From positions 1-7,667 of the forward strand of contig JBJXGC010000244.1 of assembly GCA_046154545.1 (NCBI GenBank): 7,667 bases of DNA, read 5' to 3'. Origin of the DNA: JBJXGC01 sp046154545. GTDB lineage: Bacteria; Chloroflexota; Dehalococcoidia; Tepidiformales; Tepidiformaceae. The position numbers were made by a program, and so were the translations under genes. Shown in pieces: positions 1 through 6,873 of this stretch (position 1 is its first letter; every line of letters begins with the position of its first letter). The notes under the pieces were generated by a model that worked only from the letters and a program-made list of their open reading frames with translations, searched no databases and was not told the origin of the DNA.

Positions 1-306
1 GACGAGGTCGAAGCCGCGGAAGCGGCGGGCCTTGCCCTCCGGCAGCGTCATCGAGCCGACCCAGCGGCCGCTGTAGCCCCTGCCATCGTCGTGCGGCCAG
101 ATTTCTTCGGGCGTGTACGTGGTCGGAGGCATGGCCGCGAAGATGCCCTTGAGGTAAGCGCGCAGGGCCTCCGTGCCCACGACCCCGGCGGCGGTGTTCG
201 GGTCCTTATAGACCACATCCGGCGCGTAATAGACATCGACGAGCCTGTCGGCGTCCTTCTCGGTCCAGGCTTGAAGCCAGTCGGCGTTGTACTTCTCGAT
301 ATCCAT
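1..306 (-). CDS. SnoaL-like / NTF2-fold protein (3' end cut by window edge)
   Basis: The first 102 residues of a small protein are visible; the C-terminus lies outside the window. It starts MDIEKYNADWLQAWTEKDAD and continues with a VDVYYAPDVVYKDP stretch near residues 23-36 and RRFRGFDLV at 94-102. The N-terminal helix with Trp residues, the 'D-x-LVDVYYAPDVVYKDP' core and the aromatic beta-strands are typical of the SnoaL-like/nuclear transport factor 2 fold, usually about 125-140 aa. Members bind or isomerise small hydrophobic molecules and many have no known substrate. The ATG (304-306) is preceded on the minus strand by GGAG in CGGAGCG about 7 nt upstream, a good ribosome binding site. It lies downstream of the crotonase gene on the same strand, with only a 7-bp repeat array and the RBS between them, so co-transcription is likely. 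The fold is fairly sure; the function is unknown. Confidence 0.75.
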   Translation of the reverse strand, partial: MDIEKYNADWLQAWTEKDADRLVDVYYAPDVVYKDPNTAAGVVGTEALRAYLKGIFAAMPPTTYTPEEIWPHDDGRGYSGRWVGSMTLPEGKARRFRGFDLV

Positions 307-320
307 CTGTTCGCTCCGTT

Positions 321-354
321 CAGGACTCAGGACTCAGGACTCAGGACTCAGGAC
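321..354. repeat. Heptanucleotide tandem repeat (caggact)n
   Basis: Four perfect head-to-tail copies of caggact (321-327, 328-334, 335-341, 342-348) plus a partial fifth (349-354), 34 bp in all. The array fills nearly the whole gap between the crotonase gene and the SnoaL-like gene and runs into the crotonase gene, where it encodes the last residues (P-E-S) and the TGA stop at 341-343. Heptamer tandem repeats in intergenic DNA are known from cyanobacteria (STRR sequences); assigning this one to any described family would be inference. Slippage would change intergenic spacing in 7-bp steps. Confidence 0.95.
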
Positions 355-1198
355 GCGCCCCAATCCACTGGTTGAACTTCGGGGCGCGCTTCTCACGGAA
401 GGCGGCCATGCCTTCGCGCGAGTCGGGGTGATGGTCGCTGATCGCGGTCTTCGATGCGATTTCGTCCAGGGCGTGGGCGAAGGTCAGTTCGGCGGCGTTG
501 TAGATGCTGCGTTTGAGGAGGCGCATGGAGACGTTCGGGCCTTCCGCCAGCTCGGTGGCGAGGGCCATCGCTCGCGGCATCAGCTCCTCGGGCGGGACGA
601 CTTCGTGGACGAGGTTCAGCTCCTTCGCCTCAGCGGCATCGACGACGCGCTTGCGCATGAGGAAGTCCATGGTCCGGGCGACGCCCATGTGCTGGACGAG
701 GAGGTACTGGCCGCCTTCATCCGGGAGGAGACCGAAGCGGAGGGTGGCGCTGCCCATCCGGGCGGTCGTCGAGGCGATGCGGAAGTCGCAGGCGAGGGCG
801 AGGGAGAAGCCGCTCTGGATGGCGATGCCGTTCATGGCGGCGATCGAGAGCTTGTCCAGCCCCCGGATCATGGCGGCGATGGGTTGAGAGAGCATTCGGA
901 GGCCGTCGTAAGTGCCGATGGCGTTGCGGTGGCCCCCCGGGATATCCGGCACCAGGGTCTCGCCGTTGTCACGCGGCTTGCCGCTGACATCGTCGCCCGC
1001 GCAGAACCCCCGGCCCTGGCCGGTGAAGACGATGACGCGGACGGCGTCGTCCATCTGGGCCTGGATGAGCGTCTCGACGAGGTCGCGTTTAATCCACTGG
1101 TCGAGGCCGTTGAGCTTCTCGGGGCGATTGAAGGTAATGAGGGCGATGCCGGGCTCTTTCACCTCGACATCGAAGCCGCGAAGGGACCCTGTCTGCAT
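341..1198 (-). CDS. Crotonase-superfamily acyl-CoA isomerase/hydratase-like enzyme
   Basis: A 285-aa full-length member of the enoyl-CoA hydratase/isomerase family, acting on CoA thioesters in the cytosol. Visible marks are the N-terminal strand ALITFNRPEKLNGLD (19-33), the first oxyanion-hole segment GRGFCAGDD (62-70), the second glycine-rich segment NGIAIQSGFSLALACDFRIAS (about 123-143), and GLLPDEGG (156-163). At the two positions holding catalytic glutamates in classical hydratase, this protein has Ser132 (in GFSLA) and Thr152 (in SATLRFG). It keeps an Asp (Asp160) in the LPDxGG motif, as in PaaG-type isomerases. It is therefore more likely an isomerase, or another crotonase reaction, than a beta-oxidation hydratase; this is my by-eye alignment. 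The ATG has GGGAG about 7 nt upstream, and an exact TTGACA lies in the leader. The C-terminal tail falls in a heptamer repeat. The substrate cannot be assigned. Confidence 0.9.
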   Translation of the reverse strand: MQTGSLRGFDVEVKEPGIALITFNRPEKLNGLDQWIKRDLVETLIQAQMDDAVRVIVFTGQGRGFCAGDDVSGKPRDNGETLVPDIPGGHRNAIGTYDGLRMLSQPIAAMIRGLDKLSIAAMNGIAIQSGFSLALACDFRIASTTARMGSATLRFGLLPDEGGQYLLVQHMGVARTMDFLMRKRVVDAAEAKELNLVHEVVPPEELMPRAMALATELAEGPNVSMRLLKRSIYNAAELTFAHALDEIASKTAISDHHPDSREGMAAFREKRAPKFNQWIGARPES

Positions 1199-1228
1199 GG
1201 CGTTGCTCCCGCCGGTGTGGCAATCGCC

Positions 1229-1256
1229 ATCTTCGGGAGATATGGGCGGTTGTCAA
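1229..1256 (-). promoter_or_regulatory. Candidate promoter for the crotonase gene
   Basis: On the minus strand the 67-bp gap upstream of the crotonase ATG contains an exact TTGACA (1251-1256). It is followed after 16 bp by GAAGAT (1229-1234), which matches only half of the -10 consensus. The position is sensible, with about 30 nt from the -10 to the ATG and just after the stop of the upstream gene. The -35 is convincing and the -10 is weak, so read-through from the upstream gene remains possible. Confidence 0.35.
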
Positions 1257-1265
1257 CGCCCCTGA

Positions 1266-1670
1266 CTAGCCGGAGTCTGCCTTGAAGAGGACGACAAGCG
1301 TCGCTTGCTCGCTATCGACGGCCGAGATCGTCACCCGGGCGACTCCCGGCAGCCCTGCGACCCGTTCCTCGAAGTCGAGAAGGGTGCCGAATCCGGCGCC
1401 GTGGGCCTCGATTCGCGCCCGGCTAATCGCTGGCGTCCGATGCGTTGGCGGGGTGCCTTCGGGGCCGGCACCGCTCAGGCCGCGGATGACGGTTTCGATG
1501 GCCGCGGCGGCCTCGATGAAGTGGTCGCGCAAGGCGAGGAGGGCGCTGGGCTCAGGCTGCGGCGTCCGGGGCGAGAGCGGGCACTCCGGGTTGGTGCAGC
1601 GGAACGCCGCGGAGGCATCCCCTTCCGGCTCCGATTCCCTCTGCTTGCGCTGACCAGTGCGCTTAACCAT
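1266..1670 (-). CDS. Hypothetical protein with C-terminal small alpha/beta domain
   Basis: A 134-aa protein that I do not recognise. Residues 1-20 are very polar and basic/acidic (MVKRTGQRKQRESEPEGD). Then comes RCTNPECPLSP with one Cys pair (Cys25, Cys30), too few for a complete zinc knuckle. Next are a long amphipathic helix (about 43-65, ALLALRDHFIEAAAAIETVI), a Pro/Gly-rich linker (66-82), and a compact C-terminal segment at about 97-130, LLDFEERVAGLPGVARVTIS followed by a strand ending LVVLFKA. The 'helix-LPGV-strand-strand' pattern looks like a small ferredoxin-like half domain, possibly for protein interaction. I chose the ATG at 1668-1670, which has TTGGGGA just upstream. The open frame runs on to 1865, but that extension is Arg/Pro/Gly-rich and looks non-coding. 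It is transcribed toward the crotonase gene 67 bp away. Function unknown. Confidence 0.55.
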   Translation of the reverse strand: MVKRTGQRKQRESEPEGDASAAFRCTNPECPLSPRTPQPEPSALLALRDHFIEAAAAIETVIRGLSGAGPEGTPPTHRTPAISRARIEAHGAGFGTLLDFEERVAGLPGVARVTISAVDSEQATLVVLFKADSG

Positions 1671-1971
1671 GGCGTCCCCAATCACGCGCGCCGGGCGGGT
1701 GACGCCCTCGGGCGCACGCCCATTGCCTCGACTATCGGTCGGACCCGGGAAGGCCTTAAGCGTTGACCTTGTGGCCGCCCCGCCACCGGACGGGGAGGAC
1801 CTTGCGACGGGCTTACTTTGGCGCCGGCTGAGCACTGGCCTCTTGGGCCGATGGGCATCCCGCACGCGGGGCGCTCCGGGGGTGTAGGCTCAGAGAACAC
1901 GACGGGCGACGCGACCCAGGCCAGTGGCCGTCAGCGCCCGGACGTACCGAGAGTGACGAGGTGGTTTCGCC
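1671..1971. other. Intergenic region between divergent small genes, no gene seen
   Basis: This 301-bp stretch separates the minus-strand hypothetical gene from the plus-strand zinc-ribbon gene. Open frames cross it on both strands, but their products are low-complexity Arg/Pro/Gly/Ala and lack any domain. A short inverted repeat, ccccg...cgggg around 1777-1796, is the only structure I noticed. Both divergent promoters should lie here, but I could not point to a good -35/-10 pair. Confidence 0.5.
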
Positions 1972-2172
1972 ATGACCTGTCCGCGTTGCGGTTCTCACTC
2001 GATCCTGCGAAGCCACGACAGCGTTGGCTGCTTCGCCTGCGGGCACATGCTTTCGGAGCCCAGCCGCGAGGTCTGGGACGCCGCCTGGGTCTCGCCGGGC
2101 TCCGGGCCACACTCAGGCCCTCCGGTCACCGACGAGGAGCGCCAGCTCTGGCGCCAGGACCGGCGCCGCTAA
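1972..2172 (+). CDS. Small zinc-ribbon protein
   Basis: A 66-aa protein with two CxxC knuckles near the N-terminus, CPRCG (Cys3, Cys6) and CFACG (Cys20, Cys23), separated by 13 residues. This is a standard zinc-ribbon spacing and would bind one zinc. The rest (25-66) is polar, with a Gly/Pro/Ser stretch and a charged C-terminal helix (DEERQLWRQDRRR). The ATG is well supported by GAGGTGG at 1958-1964, 7 nt upstream. Such mini zinc ribbons are common in bacteria and often uncharacterised; they may bind nucleic acid or a protein partner. It is followed 109 bp downstream by another very small gene on the same strand. The metal-binding motif is plain to see; the role is unknown. Confidence 0.7.
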   Translation: MTCPRCGSHSILRSHDSVGCFACGHMLSEPSREVWDAAWVSPGSGPHSGPPVTDEERQLWRQDRRR

Positions 2173-2281
2173 GCGGTTGGGCCTCATCGAGCCGGGCGTG
2201 GGCGGCCGGTCAAGCAGGCTTTCCCGACATCGCGGGCCTCCACCGATGTCCAGACGGCGCCATGTTGCCGATGATCGCCGT

Positions 2282-2428
2282 ATGGCAGAGCCCGCCCGCA
2301 CCCAGACCTACGACGACTACCTCCACGAACGGCGGCGCAAGTTCGCCGTCGTGCGCGAACCCATCGACTTCGAGGCTGCCCGCCTACGGAAACTCCTGGA
2401 GCGGACGAAGGACACGATCAACCCGTAG
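2282..2428 (+). CDS. Hypothetical 48-aa charged protein
   Basis: A short protein, MAEPARTQTYDDYLHERRRK at its start and ending LERTKDTINP, with no signal peptide or membrane segment. It is strongly charged and predicted by eye to be mostly helical (about 9-22 and 29-43). Nearly all codons end in G or C, as in the well-supported genes here, which favours real coding. No clear ribosome binding site precedes the ATG at 2282. An in-frame ATG at 2246 would add 12 Arg-rich residues and is also unsupported, so the start is uncertain. The frame is open much further upstream (to 2024), but that part overlaps the zinc-ribbon gene in another frame and is low complexity. No family is recognised. It ends just upstream of the mutase promoter. 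Confidence 0.4.
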   Translation: MAEPARTQTYDDYLHERRRKFAVVREPIDFEAARLRKLLERTKDTINP

Positions 2429-2435
2429 CGGTCCG

Positions 2436-2464
2436 CTGACCGGTTGAGGCGCCCAAGCTATACT
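2436..2464 (+). promoter_or_regulatory. Promoter candidate for the mutase operon
   Basis: CTGACC (2436-2441, four of six matches to TTGACA) is followed after exactly 17 bp by TATACT (2459-2464, five of six matches to TATAAT). Transcription would start near 2471, giving a leader of about 47 nt before the mutase ATG. The spacing and the position in a short intergenic gap make this the best sigma-70-type promoter in the window. I see no cobalamin riboswitch-like structure in so short a leader. Confidence 0.55.
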
Positions 2465-2502
2465 CGACGCCACCAGGGGCGGCCACTCGCCGTCCATCTT
2501 TC

Positions 2503-2508
2503 GTGGAG
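2503..2508 (+). promoter_or_regulatory. Ribosome binding site that fixes the mutase start
   Basis: GTGGAG lies 9 nt upstream of the ATG at 2518. The same GTG at 2503 could itself be read as an in-frame start adding five residues (MESPT), but it has no Shine-Dalgarno sequence of its own. Using it as part of the RBS for the ATG is the simpler reading. Confidence 0.6.
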
Positions 2509-2517
2509 TCCCCAACT

Positions 2518-4169
<1,652 letters not shown>

Positions 4170-4170
<1 letters not shown>

Positions 4171-4706
4171 TGGCCGACGATATGCTGGGCCTCGCTGACG
4201 AACGCCGCCGTCTCTTCGCCGAGCTGGAACTCGAACGCAAGCAGCTGATCCGCAACATCGAGACCTGCCGCATCCGCGATATCGAACGAAAGTTTATCGG
4301 CGACTGGTCGCTGAAGGACATCATCGGGCACGTCTCATCGTGGGAGGCGGAAGTCGTCTCATCCGTGCGAGAACTGCGGGAAGGGAAGCGGCCGGCCATC
4401 CTCGACTTTGACCAGGGCGGGCTCGACCGCTGGAATCGCGACCACGCCGAGCGCAAGCGTGACCTCAACTTCTGGAGCGTGTTCGAACAGCTCAAGGGCG
4501 GCCGGCTGCGGCTGCTCGAAGAGTTCGACAACGTGAGCGACGAGGACCTGATGGGCGACGGGTCGCAGTACGCGGTCCTGGTGCGGGCCACGCTCGACCA
4601 CGACCGTGAGCACTGGCACGAGATTGCGGCAGTCCTCGCCGGGATGAGCGGCGCGCGCCATACGGGGCCTGTCTCGGTGCCCGCAGAGGCCCACGCCAGC
4701 TCATGA
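4170..4706 (+). CDS. DinB / DfsB-like four-helix-bundle protein
   Basis: A 178-aa protein with the layout of the DinB/ClbS-DfsB superfamily. Helix 1 is LADERRRLFAELELERKQLI (8-27). The signature GDWSLKDIIGHVSSWEAE (44-61) follows, then a long linker, and a last helix containing DHDREHWHEI (143-152). His54, His144 and His148 sit where this superfamily carries its H...HxxxH metal triad. Members are soluble, often metal-binding, and act as thiol-dependent transferases, hydrolases or stress proteins; many have no known reaction. The ATG overlaps the mutase stop by one base (TGATG), and its own stop overlaps the next start in an ATGA, so it is translationally coupled to both neighbours. The frame is open back to 4083, but that part lies inside the mutase gene and is rejected. 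Why it sits in a mutase operon is unclear. Confidence 0.8.
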
Positions 4707-5404
4707 ACACGGTCGAGCGGGTCCGCCACGTCGCCCTCGCCGTCGCGGATGTCGATGAGATGCTCCGGTTCTACCGGGACACGCTCGGCGTCGCCGTCGC
4801 TTCCGACGGTGTGGCCGATGGGGCCCGGCAGGTGCTCCTCCCGGTCGGGAAAAGCGCGGTGCTGCTCGTGGCAGCGCCGGCCGATGGGGGCATCGACCAT
4901 GTCTGTTTCGATGCCGCCGGCGCTCCAGAAACGCCGGTTATGCTCGATGCCGGTGAACATCTCGGGCTCAGGATCGCCCTCGCCGCGCCCTCGGCCGCGG
5001 CCGTGCCACCACCGGGCAACGTCGAGTGCATCGACCACCTGGTCATTTCGTCGGGCAACAGCGCCGTCGTGGCGGCCCACTTCCGTGACGCCCTGGGCCT
5101 GGAGATCAAGCGGACGATGTCGCGCCCGGGCACGGGCAGCCACCTGGAGTTCGGCAAGCTGCACGATGTGGTCCTCGAGTTCGGGGGCCCGCCCGAGCCG
5201 CGGCCGGGCGAGGTGAGGGCCGCGTTCTGGGGGATCGTGTTCACCGTGAAGGACCTCGACGGCACGGTCGCCACCTGCCGCGCCGCTGGCTACGAGACCA
5301 CGGACCCGCGACCGGCGGTCCAGCCCGGCGCGAAGATCGCGGCCGTGAAGCACGGCACGGGCGTGCCGTTCGCACTCATCCAGTACAACGCCATCGCGGT
5401 CTAA
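4703..5404 (+). CDS. Two-domain VOC (glyoxalase/epimerase-fold) protein
   Basis: A 233-aa protein built of vicinal-oxygen-chelate modules. Module 1 is RVRHVALAVADVDEMLRFYR onward (7-58). Module 2 starts GGIDHVCFDAAG (62-73) but is short, degrading into an Ala/Pro-rich linker near 95-106. Module 3 is ECIDHLVISSG... (108-160), with VVLEFGG, and module 4 is FWGIVFTVKDLD...ALIQY (175-228). Candidate metal ligands are His9 and His66 in the N-half and His112, Glu159 and Gln227 in the C-half. Module 4 has no His at the usual place (WGIVF), so neither half has the full methylmalonyl-CoA epimerase set (His, Gln, His, Glu). It overlaps the DinB-like gene by 4 bp (ATGA) and is the last gene of the mutase operon. 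An epimerase-like role fits the context, but the ligands leave that open. It could also be a dioxygenase- or glyoxalase-like enzyme. Confidence 0.85.
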   Translation: MNTVERVRHVALAVADVDEMLRFYRDTLGVAVASDGVADGARQVLLPVGKSAVLLVAAPADGGIDHVCFDAAGAPETPVMLDAGEHLGLRIALAAPSAAAVPPPGNVECIDHLVISSGNSAVVAAHFRDALGLEIKRTMSRPGTGSHLEFGKLHDVVLEFGGPPEPRPGEVRAAFWGIVFTVKDLDGTVATCRAAGYETTDPRPAVQPGAKIAAVKHGTGVPFALIQYNAIAV

Positions 5405-5425
5405 TGGTCGTCCCCGCCGGAGTCG

Positions 5426-5449
5426 CTCAGCGAGATCGACGGCGCTGAG
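5426..5449. terminator. Hairpin between convergent genes
   Basis: CTCAGCG (5426-5432) pairs perfectly with CGCTGAG (5443-5449) around a 10-nt loop. It lies in the 55-bp gap where the plus-strand mutase operon and the minus-strand kinase gene converge. There is no T-run on either side, so it is a weak candidate for a bidirectional terminator. Confidence 0.35.
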
Positions 5450-5459
5450 GAGTGCGGCC

Positions 5460-6035
5460 TCACGCCTGCGGTTCAGTGTTGTGGTCGTCCCCGTGGCCGC
5501 TGGATGTGGCCAGGCCGAGCGCCGCCGCGATGTGTGATGCCGTTTCGGCCGGGCTGAGCAGGGACGTGTCCACCTCGATGTGAGGAGTGATCGGCGGATA
5601 GGCGAACGCCCCCGCCGCCCGCAGCTCGCGGTAGCGGCCGGGGTGCTGGATTTTGCCGTGAAGGCGGCGCGATTCGCCGGAGACACGCCGTTCGATAACC
5701 TCTTCGGTCGCGGTGAGCGAGACAAGGCTGACAGGCGCGCCGAGCGGTTCGAGCCGTGCCACGAGGCGGTCGATGAACCCCTCGCGGACCGTGTTCTCGG
5801 GCGCAAACGTGAAGATCAGGCCGGGCAGGTGGGCGGCGGTGGCCTCGCTCAGGACATCGAGCCAGAACCTCTCCCGCAGTTCGATAAACGCCGGGCTGCC
5901 GAACGGGAAGACGGCGAGGAGGGCGTCCACGACCAGGTGGTTGTGGAAGATCGGGAACCCCGTCAGCGTGCTCAGCTCCCGGGCAACGGTCAGTTTTCCC
6001 ACGGCGGGTGGCCCGCAAAGCACCAGTAACTTCAC
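5460..6035 (-). CDS. P-loop kinase-like AAA-family protein
   Basis: A 191-aa P-loop NTPase of the small nucleoside/shikimate-kinase type, expected to be cytosolic. The Walker A segment is GPPAVGKLT (8-16), with Lys14. The residue after the Lys is Leu and the Thr follows at 16, a variant I associate with the 'GPPAVGKxTV...HNH' family of small ATPases, also shown here by FHNHLVVD (30-37). A lid-like ERR is at 115-117, and the C-terminal HIEVDTSLLSPAETASHIAAAL (152-173) is typical of phosphotransferase kinases. The tail (175-191) is polar. The start is GTG (6033-6035), with no Shine-Dalgarno but a TACAAT 6 nt upstream, suggesting a leaderless message. It follows the YciI-family gene on the same strand after a strong hairpin. 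The substrate is unknown. The HNH triplet is not an HNH nuclease motif here. Confidence 0.8.
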   Translation of the reverse strand: MKLLVLCGPPAVGKLTVARELSTLTGFPIFHNHLVVDALLAVFPFGSPAFIELRERFWLDVLSEATAAHLPGLIFTFAPENTVREGFIDRLVARLEPLGAPVSLVSLTATEEVIERRVSGESRRLHGKIQHPGRYRELRAAGAFAYPPITPHIEVDTSLLSPAETASHIAAALGLATSSGHGDDHNTEPQA

Positions 6036-6041
6036 CAGCCC

Positions 6042-6047
6042 ATTGTA
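6042..6047 (-). promoter_or_regulatory. Possible -10 box of a leaderless kinase transcript
   Basis: TACAAT on the minus strand (five of six matches to TATAAT) ends 6 nt before the GTG start of the kinase gene. If used, transcription would begin at or very near the start codon. No good -35 is found 16-18 bp upstream, where the preceding hairpin lies. Confidence 0.3.
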
Positions 6048-6063
6048 GCCGCGGGAAACGCGT

Positions 6064-6094
6064 CTGGCTGCGGGCGATGTCCGCCCGCAGCCAG
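6064..6094 (-). terminator. Strong hairpin after the YciI-family gene
   Basis: A perfect 13-bp stem (6064-6076 with 6082-6094) closes a 5-nt loop (atgtc). It begins 12 nt past the stop of the YciI-family gene on the minus strand. The 3' flank on that strand reads ACGCGTTTCCC, with only a short T-run, so intrinsic termination may be partial. It separates the YciI-family and kinase genes and supports separate transcription. Confidence 0.6.
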
Positions 6095-6106
6095 GATTGG
6101 ATGGTT

Positions 6107-6421
6107 CTACATCGCGTTGAACGTCTCGTAGACCTCGACACTGCCGTTCCCGGCGAGGACGGGGCAGCCCTTCGCGAGCTTCGTCGCCTCGTCGAGCGAG
6201 TCGGCCTTGATGACGGAGTAGCCGCTCAGGGCGGAGGCCCCGCCTTCGGCCACAGCGCCACCGGACTTGATGGTGCGCGACGGCCCGCAGGGGTTGCCGC
6301 CGTCAACGACGGCCGGGCCCATGCCGCCAAACCACGCCATCCAGGCCTGCATGACCTTCTGCTGCTCCTCCGGAGTGTCGCCCATGCCGCCGCCCTTGTA
6401 GACCAGGAGATAGTTTGCCAT
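6107..6421 (-). CDS. YciI-family (YCII-related / DGPF-type) protein
   Basis: A 104-aa protein starting MANYLLVYKGGGMGDTPEEQ. The first strand MANYLLVYKG, the helix TPEEQQKVMQAWMAWFGGMG (16-35), the segment VVDGGNPCGPS (38-48), GYSVIKADSLDEATKLAKGCP (67-87) and the closing strand GSVEVYETF match the YciI-like fold (dimeric alpha+beta barrel). This is the subgroup often linked to DGPF proteins in bacteria and to ECF sigma factors. Its biochemical role is not established. The true start is the ATG at 6419-6421, with AAAGGA about 9 nt upstream on the minus strand. The frame is open to 6766, but that extension is Arg-rich and runs through repeat DNA. No sigma factor gene is present in the window next to it. 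It is divergent from the VOC gene at 6874. Confidence 0.85.
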   Translation of the reverse strand: MANYLLVYKGGGMGDTPEEQQKVMQAWMAWFGGMGPAVVDGGNPCGPSRTIKSGGAVAEGGASALSGYSVIKADSLDEATKLAKGCPVLAGNGSVEVYETFNAM

Positions 6422-6644
6422 TTCGATGTTTCCTTTCGTTCTTGAGGCCCGTTCTCGGTCCGAACCTGCGCCGCGCGAGGTTCGTGACCCGGCCTCACCT
6501 ACATGACGCACGGCGCGTCCCCAGATCGACACCGCCGTCCGTTTTTTCCTTAGCCCGACGGCCAGGGAGGGCTCCGGTCCTCGGGGTTGGGGGGTGAAGG
6601 ACGCGACTCGCCGCCAGCCTCTCGCCGGGCGACCAATGCCGCGA

Positions 6645-6680
6645 AATACCGCAATACCGCGAAAAAAGCCGCAATACCGC
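6645..6680. repeat. Direct repeats of aataccgc
   Basis: Three perfect copies of aataccgc lie at 6645-6652, 6653-6660 and 6673-6680. Put another way, ccgcaataccgc recurs at 6649-6660 and 6669-6680, exactly 20 bp apart. A degenerate fourth unit (aattgaccgc) follows. The two-turn spacing could suit a DNA-binding protein, but it could equally be leftover from slippage. Confidence 0.75.
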
Positions 6681-6744
6681 AATTGACCGCACGGCAGGCA
6701 GAGTCGGAACCCCCGTCGCGGACTCTTTGTACTGATAACCACGA

Positions 6745-6760
6745 CTGACGGCTGACGGCT
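6745..6760. repeat. Short heptamer repeat (ctgacgg)2
   Basis: Two adjacent copies of ctgacgg (6745-6751, 6752-6758) plus ct. It has the same 7-bp unit length as the two larger arrays in this window but a different sequence. Confidence 0.6.
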
Positions 6761-6768
6761 TATCACTT

Positions 6769-6802
6769 ACGGCCAACGGCCAACGGCCAACGGCCAACGG
6801 CC
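6769..6802. repeat. Heptanucleotide tandem repeat (ggccaac)n
   Basis: Four perfect copies of ggccaac (6771-6777, 6778-6784, 6785-6791, 6792-6798), a following ggcc and a preceding ac, 34 bp in all. It lies about 70 bp upstream of the GTG start of the VOC gene, so it is in the promoter or leader region. Its total length and unit size equal those of the unrelated-sequence array at 321-354. Confidence 0.95.
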
Positions 6803-6873
6803 GCCTCCGTTCGCCCCCAACCGCCGTTACGGTTAAGCTACCGGCTCACACAACGACCACGGAGGGACCTTTC

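Larger units (their letters stand above)
6422..6873. other. Repeat-rich divergent intergenic region
   Basis: This 452-bp region separates the minus-strand YciI-family gene from the plus-strand VOC/B12-subunit unit and must hold both promoters. In order it shows GTTC/GAAC-type inverted bits near 6451-6465, a T6 run at 6542-6547, a G-rich stretch at 6565-6594, three copies of aataccgc at 6645-6680, a doubled ctgacgg at 6745-6758, and a 34-bp (ggccaac)n array at 6769-6802. I see no gene, tRNA or clear -35/-10 pair. Open frames crossing it are low complexity. Confidence 0.6.

Noticed and set aside
287..1285. 332-aa plus-strand open frame opposite the crotonase gene
   Set aside because: It is Gly/Asp/Glu/Val-rich antisense of a clear crotonase and its first codons are translated heptamer repeat.
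1671..1865. Upstream extension of the 134-aa hypothetical protein
   Set aside because: It is composed of Arg, Pro, Ser and Gly with no predicted structure; the ATG at 1670 with TTGGGGA upstream is preferred.
2465..2517. Cobalamin riboswitch in the leader of the mutase operon
   Set aside because: The leader is only about 50 nt and no B12-box-like conserved core was seen.
5937..5945. HNH endonuclease suggested by the His-Asn-His triplet in the kinase-like protein
   Set aside because: The triplet sits after a P-loop in a kinase-like fold and lacks the beta-beta-alpha metal motif of HNH nucleases.
6536..6550. Intrinsic terminator at the T6 run on the plus strand
   Set aside because: No stable GC-rich hairpin precedes the T-run, and no plus-strand gene ends upstream of it.
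6422..6766. N-terminal extension of the YciI-family protein
   Set aside because: The extra 115 residues are Arg/Pro-rich and run through repeats, while the internal ATG has a good ribosome binding site and matches the family start.
6769..6802. CRISPR-like array
   Set aside because: The units are 7 bp, directly adjacent and without spacers, so this is a simple tandem repeat.
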